The notes under the pieces: generated by a model
The model's input: the letters and a program-made list of their open reading frames with translations, nothing else
What the model was told of the DNA's origin: nothing
Database searches by the model: none
Part shown: positions 11,636 through 12,572 of the stretch, one piece after another
How the letters are laid out: every line of letters begins with the position of its first letter
How positions within the stretch are numbered: the stretch's first letter is position 1
Assembly: GCA_937858455.1 (NCBI GenBank)
Contig: CALLYN010000611.1
Location: 1 to 12,572, forward strand
Direction: 5' to 3'
Source: an uncultured Kouleothrix sp.
GTDB lineage: Bacteria > Chloroflexota > Chloroflexia > Chloroflexales > Roseiflexaceae
Length of the DNA: 12,572 nt
Program-made: the position numbers and the translations under genes

Positions 11636-12572
11636 ATGCCACTCTTTCCCCGCTACAGCGGCCCGCCGCTGATCGAGCAGATCTGTAGTGTCGAGAATCT
11701 CACACTGGCCTGGCGGCGCGTGCGCAGCAATATTCAGGTAGCGCGGCGCGGACGCAGCGCTGGGCCTGATGCCGTGACGCTGCGTGACTTCGAGGCCGAT
11801 TGGACCCGCCAGATGACGACCCTGGCCGAGGAGCTGCGTAGCGGCGCGTACCGCCCGCTGCCGCCGCGCCACGTGCAGATCCCCAAGGCCAGTGGCGGGG
11901 CGCGTGCAATCGCCATCCTGTCGGTGCGCGACCGCGTGGCCCAGCGCGCGGTACAGCAGGTGGTCGAGCCATTGTTCGACCCGCTGTTTCTCGACTGCTC
12001 GTACGGCTGCCGGCCGCTGGTCGGCGTGCCCGAGGCAGTGGCGCGGGTCGAGCGCTACGCCCAGCAAGGCCTGACCTGGGTAGTCGATGCTGATATCGCC
12101 AGCTACTTCGACACGATCGATCAGCGTATTTTGCTCGGGATGGTTCGCCAGCGGATCGCGGAGCCAGCCCTGCTGCAGATGATCGCCCAATGGCTGACGG
12201 TTGGTGCGCTGCACCGCGACGAGACCGAGCCGATCGCACCGCCCGAGACACGGCTGAGCCGCTGGGGCCAGGCGCTGCGTCGCTTTGCGCCTTGGGGCGG
12301 CCAGCAGCCGGGTGCGCCAGCAGCATTTGGGTTGCCGCCAAGTGAGCTGGCTGACCCCTACGCGGCGGCGATATGGGAGCAGCCAGGCAGCGTCGGGCCG
12401 CTCGGCGCCGGCCCAATGGTCGCCAACAGCCTTGAGCAGCACCTCTGGACGGCGATGATGTTCGCGCGGCCGGTGCTCAGCGGCGCGCGGATGGCCTGGC
12501 CGTATGTACGGCGGGTTGGCGGCAGGCGGATCGCGCTGGCGAGCGCGGTGGCCGCCGGCGCGCTTGCGGCCG
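11636..12572 (+). CDS. Group II-type reverse transcriptase with palm insertion, 3' end outside the window
   Basis: ATG 11636 follows AAGGAGGAGC. The frame stays open for 312 codons to the window edge. Early RT blocks are clear: GRSAGPDAVTLRDFE (about 38-52), IPKASGGARAIAILSVRDRV (about 83-102), CSYGCRP (the usual YGFRP site) and motif A, VVDADIASYFDTID (149-162, catalytic D153). Helices to about 194 (LLQMIAQWLTVGAL) match the segment that normally leads straight to GTPQG. Instead more than 110 unrelated residues follow, containing Pro/Trp-rich stretches and ending in a hydrophobic run (RIALASAVAAGALAA). Motif B, the YxDD motif and the thumb must lie beyond the edge. No intron structure is seen upstream, so it is probably not a mobile group II intron protein. 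CRISPR-linked RTs, DRT/UG defence RTs or DGR RTs remain possible; the C-terminus would decide. Confidence 0.85.
   Translation, partial: MPLFPRYSGPPLIEQICSVENLTLAWRRVRSNIQVARRGRSAGPDAVTLRDFEADWTRQMTTLAEELRSGAYRPLPPRHVQIPKASGGARAIAILSVRDRVAQRAVQQVVEPLFDPLFLDCSYGCRPLVGVPEAVARVERYAQQGLTWVVDADIASYFDTIDQRILLGMVRQRIAEPALLQMIAQWLTVGALHRDETEPIAPPETRLSRWGQALRRFAPWGGQQPGAPAAFGLPPSELADPYAAAIWEQPGSVGPLGAGPMVANSLEQHLWTAMMFARPVLSGARMAWPYVRRVGGRRIALASAVAAGALAA

Noticed and set aside
11615..12442. Long reverse-strand frame opposite the RT (also 11700-12416)
   Set aside because: It mirrors the RT gene, which has clear RT motifs, a strong SD and normal codon positions. Long antisense frames are expected in GC-rich genes.
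1..12572. CRISPR array suggested by the CARF, WYL and RT genes
   Set aside because: No short regularly spaced direct repeats were seen anywhere in the window on either strand.

Overview
The window reads as chromosomal DNA from a GC-rich, filamentous-type Chloroflexota bacterium (Roseiflexus/Chloroflexus/Kouleothrix-like). That is an inference from codon use, Shine-Dalgarno-led genes, a SARP/BTAD regulator and the mix of CARF, tubulin-like and reverse transcriptase genes; no marker gene fixes the taxon. All genes that can be supported are on the + strand. No CRISPR array, rRNA, tRNA or transposase was found.

Left block (1-1268): the 3' part of a WYL-domain regulator is followed two bases later by a small protein with a CARF-type ligand-binding domain (DITGGTKPM signature). 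This looks like the edge of a type III CRISPR or other nucleotide-second-messenger defence locus. A secreted C39-like peptidase with two almost identical fibronectin III repeats follows (1541-2893) and ends in a strong terminator.

Middle block (about 2.98-6.95 kb): two regulator genes with lower GC and their own promoters and terminators. The first encodes a MerR-type HTH + GAF + degenerate GGDEF protein. Its roughly 300-nt leader contains what looks like a complete T-box riboswitch: a sigma70-like promoter, a Stem I with AG box and GGUG loop, a CGTTA F-box, a GGGTGGTACCGCC T-box and a competing terminator. After it comes a promoter-to-terminator unit with no convincing gene (about 5685-5950) that can fold into a compact, possibly pseudoknotted RNA. 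The second regulator is a BTAD (SARP-like) protein, closed by a textbook terminator.

Right block (7068 to the window end): a tightly packed, partly translationally coupled operon. In order it encodes a divergent FtsZ/tubulin-like GTPase, a coiled-coil protein, a 60-aa DUF4236-like peptide, a signal-peptide/single-TM protein, a 70-aa two-TM protein, a stand-alone RNase H with all four catalytic acidic residues, and a group II-type reverse transcriptase that runs off the right edge. The RT palm is interrupted after the first catalytic Asp motif by a long insertion of more than 110 residues ending in a hydrophobic segment. A tubulin-like GTPase, membrane proteins, RNase H and an RT in one operon is the best candidate here for an undescribed system, plausibly a membrane-associated RT-based defence or genome-remodelling device. 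That role is inference.
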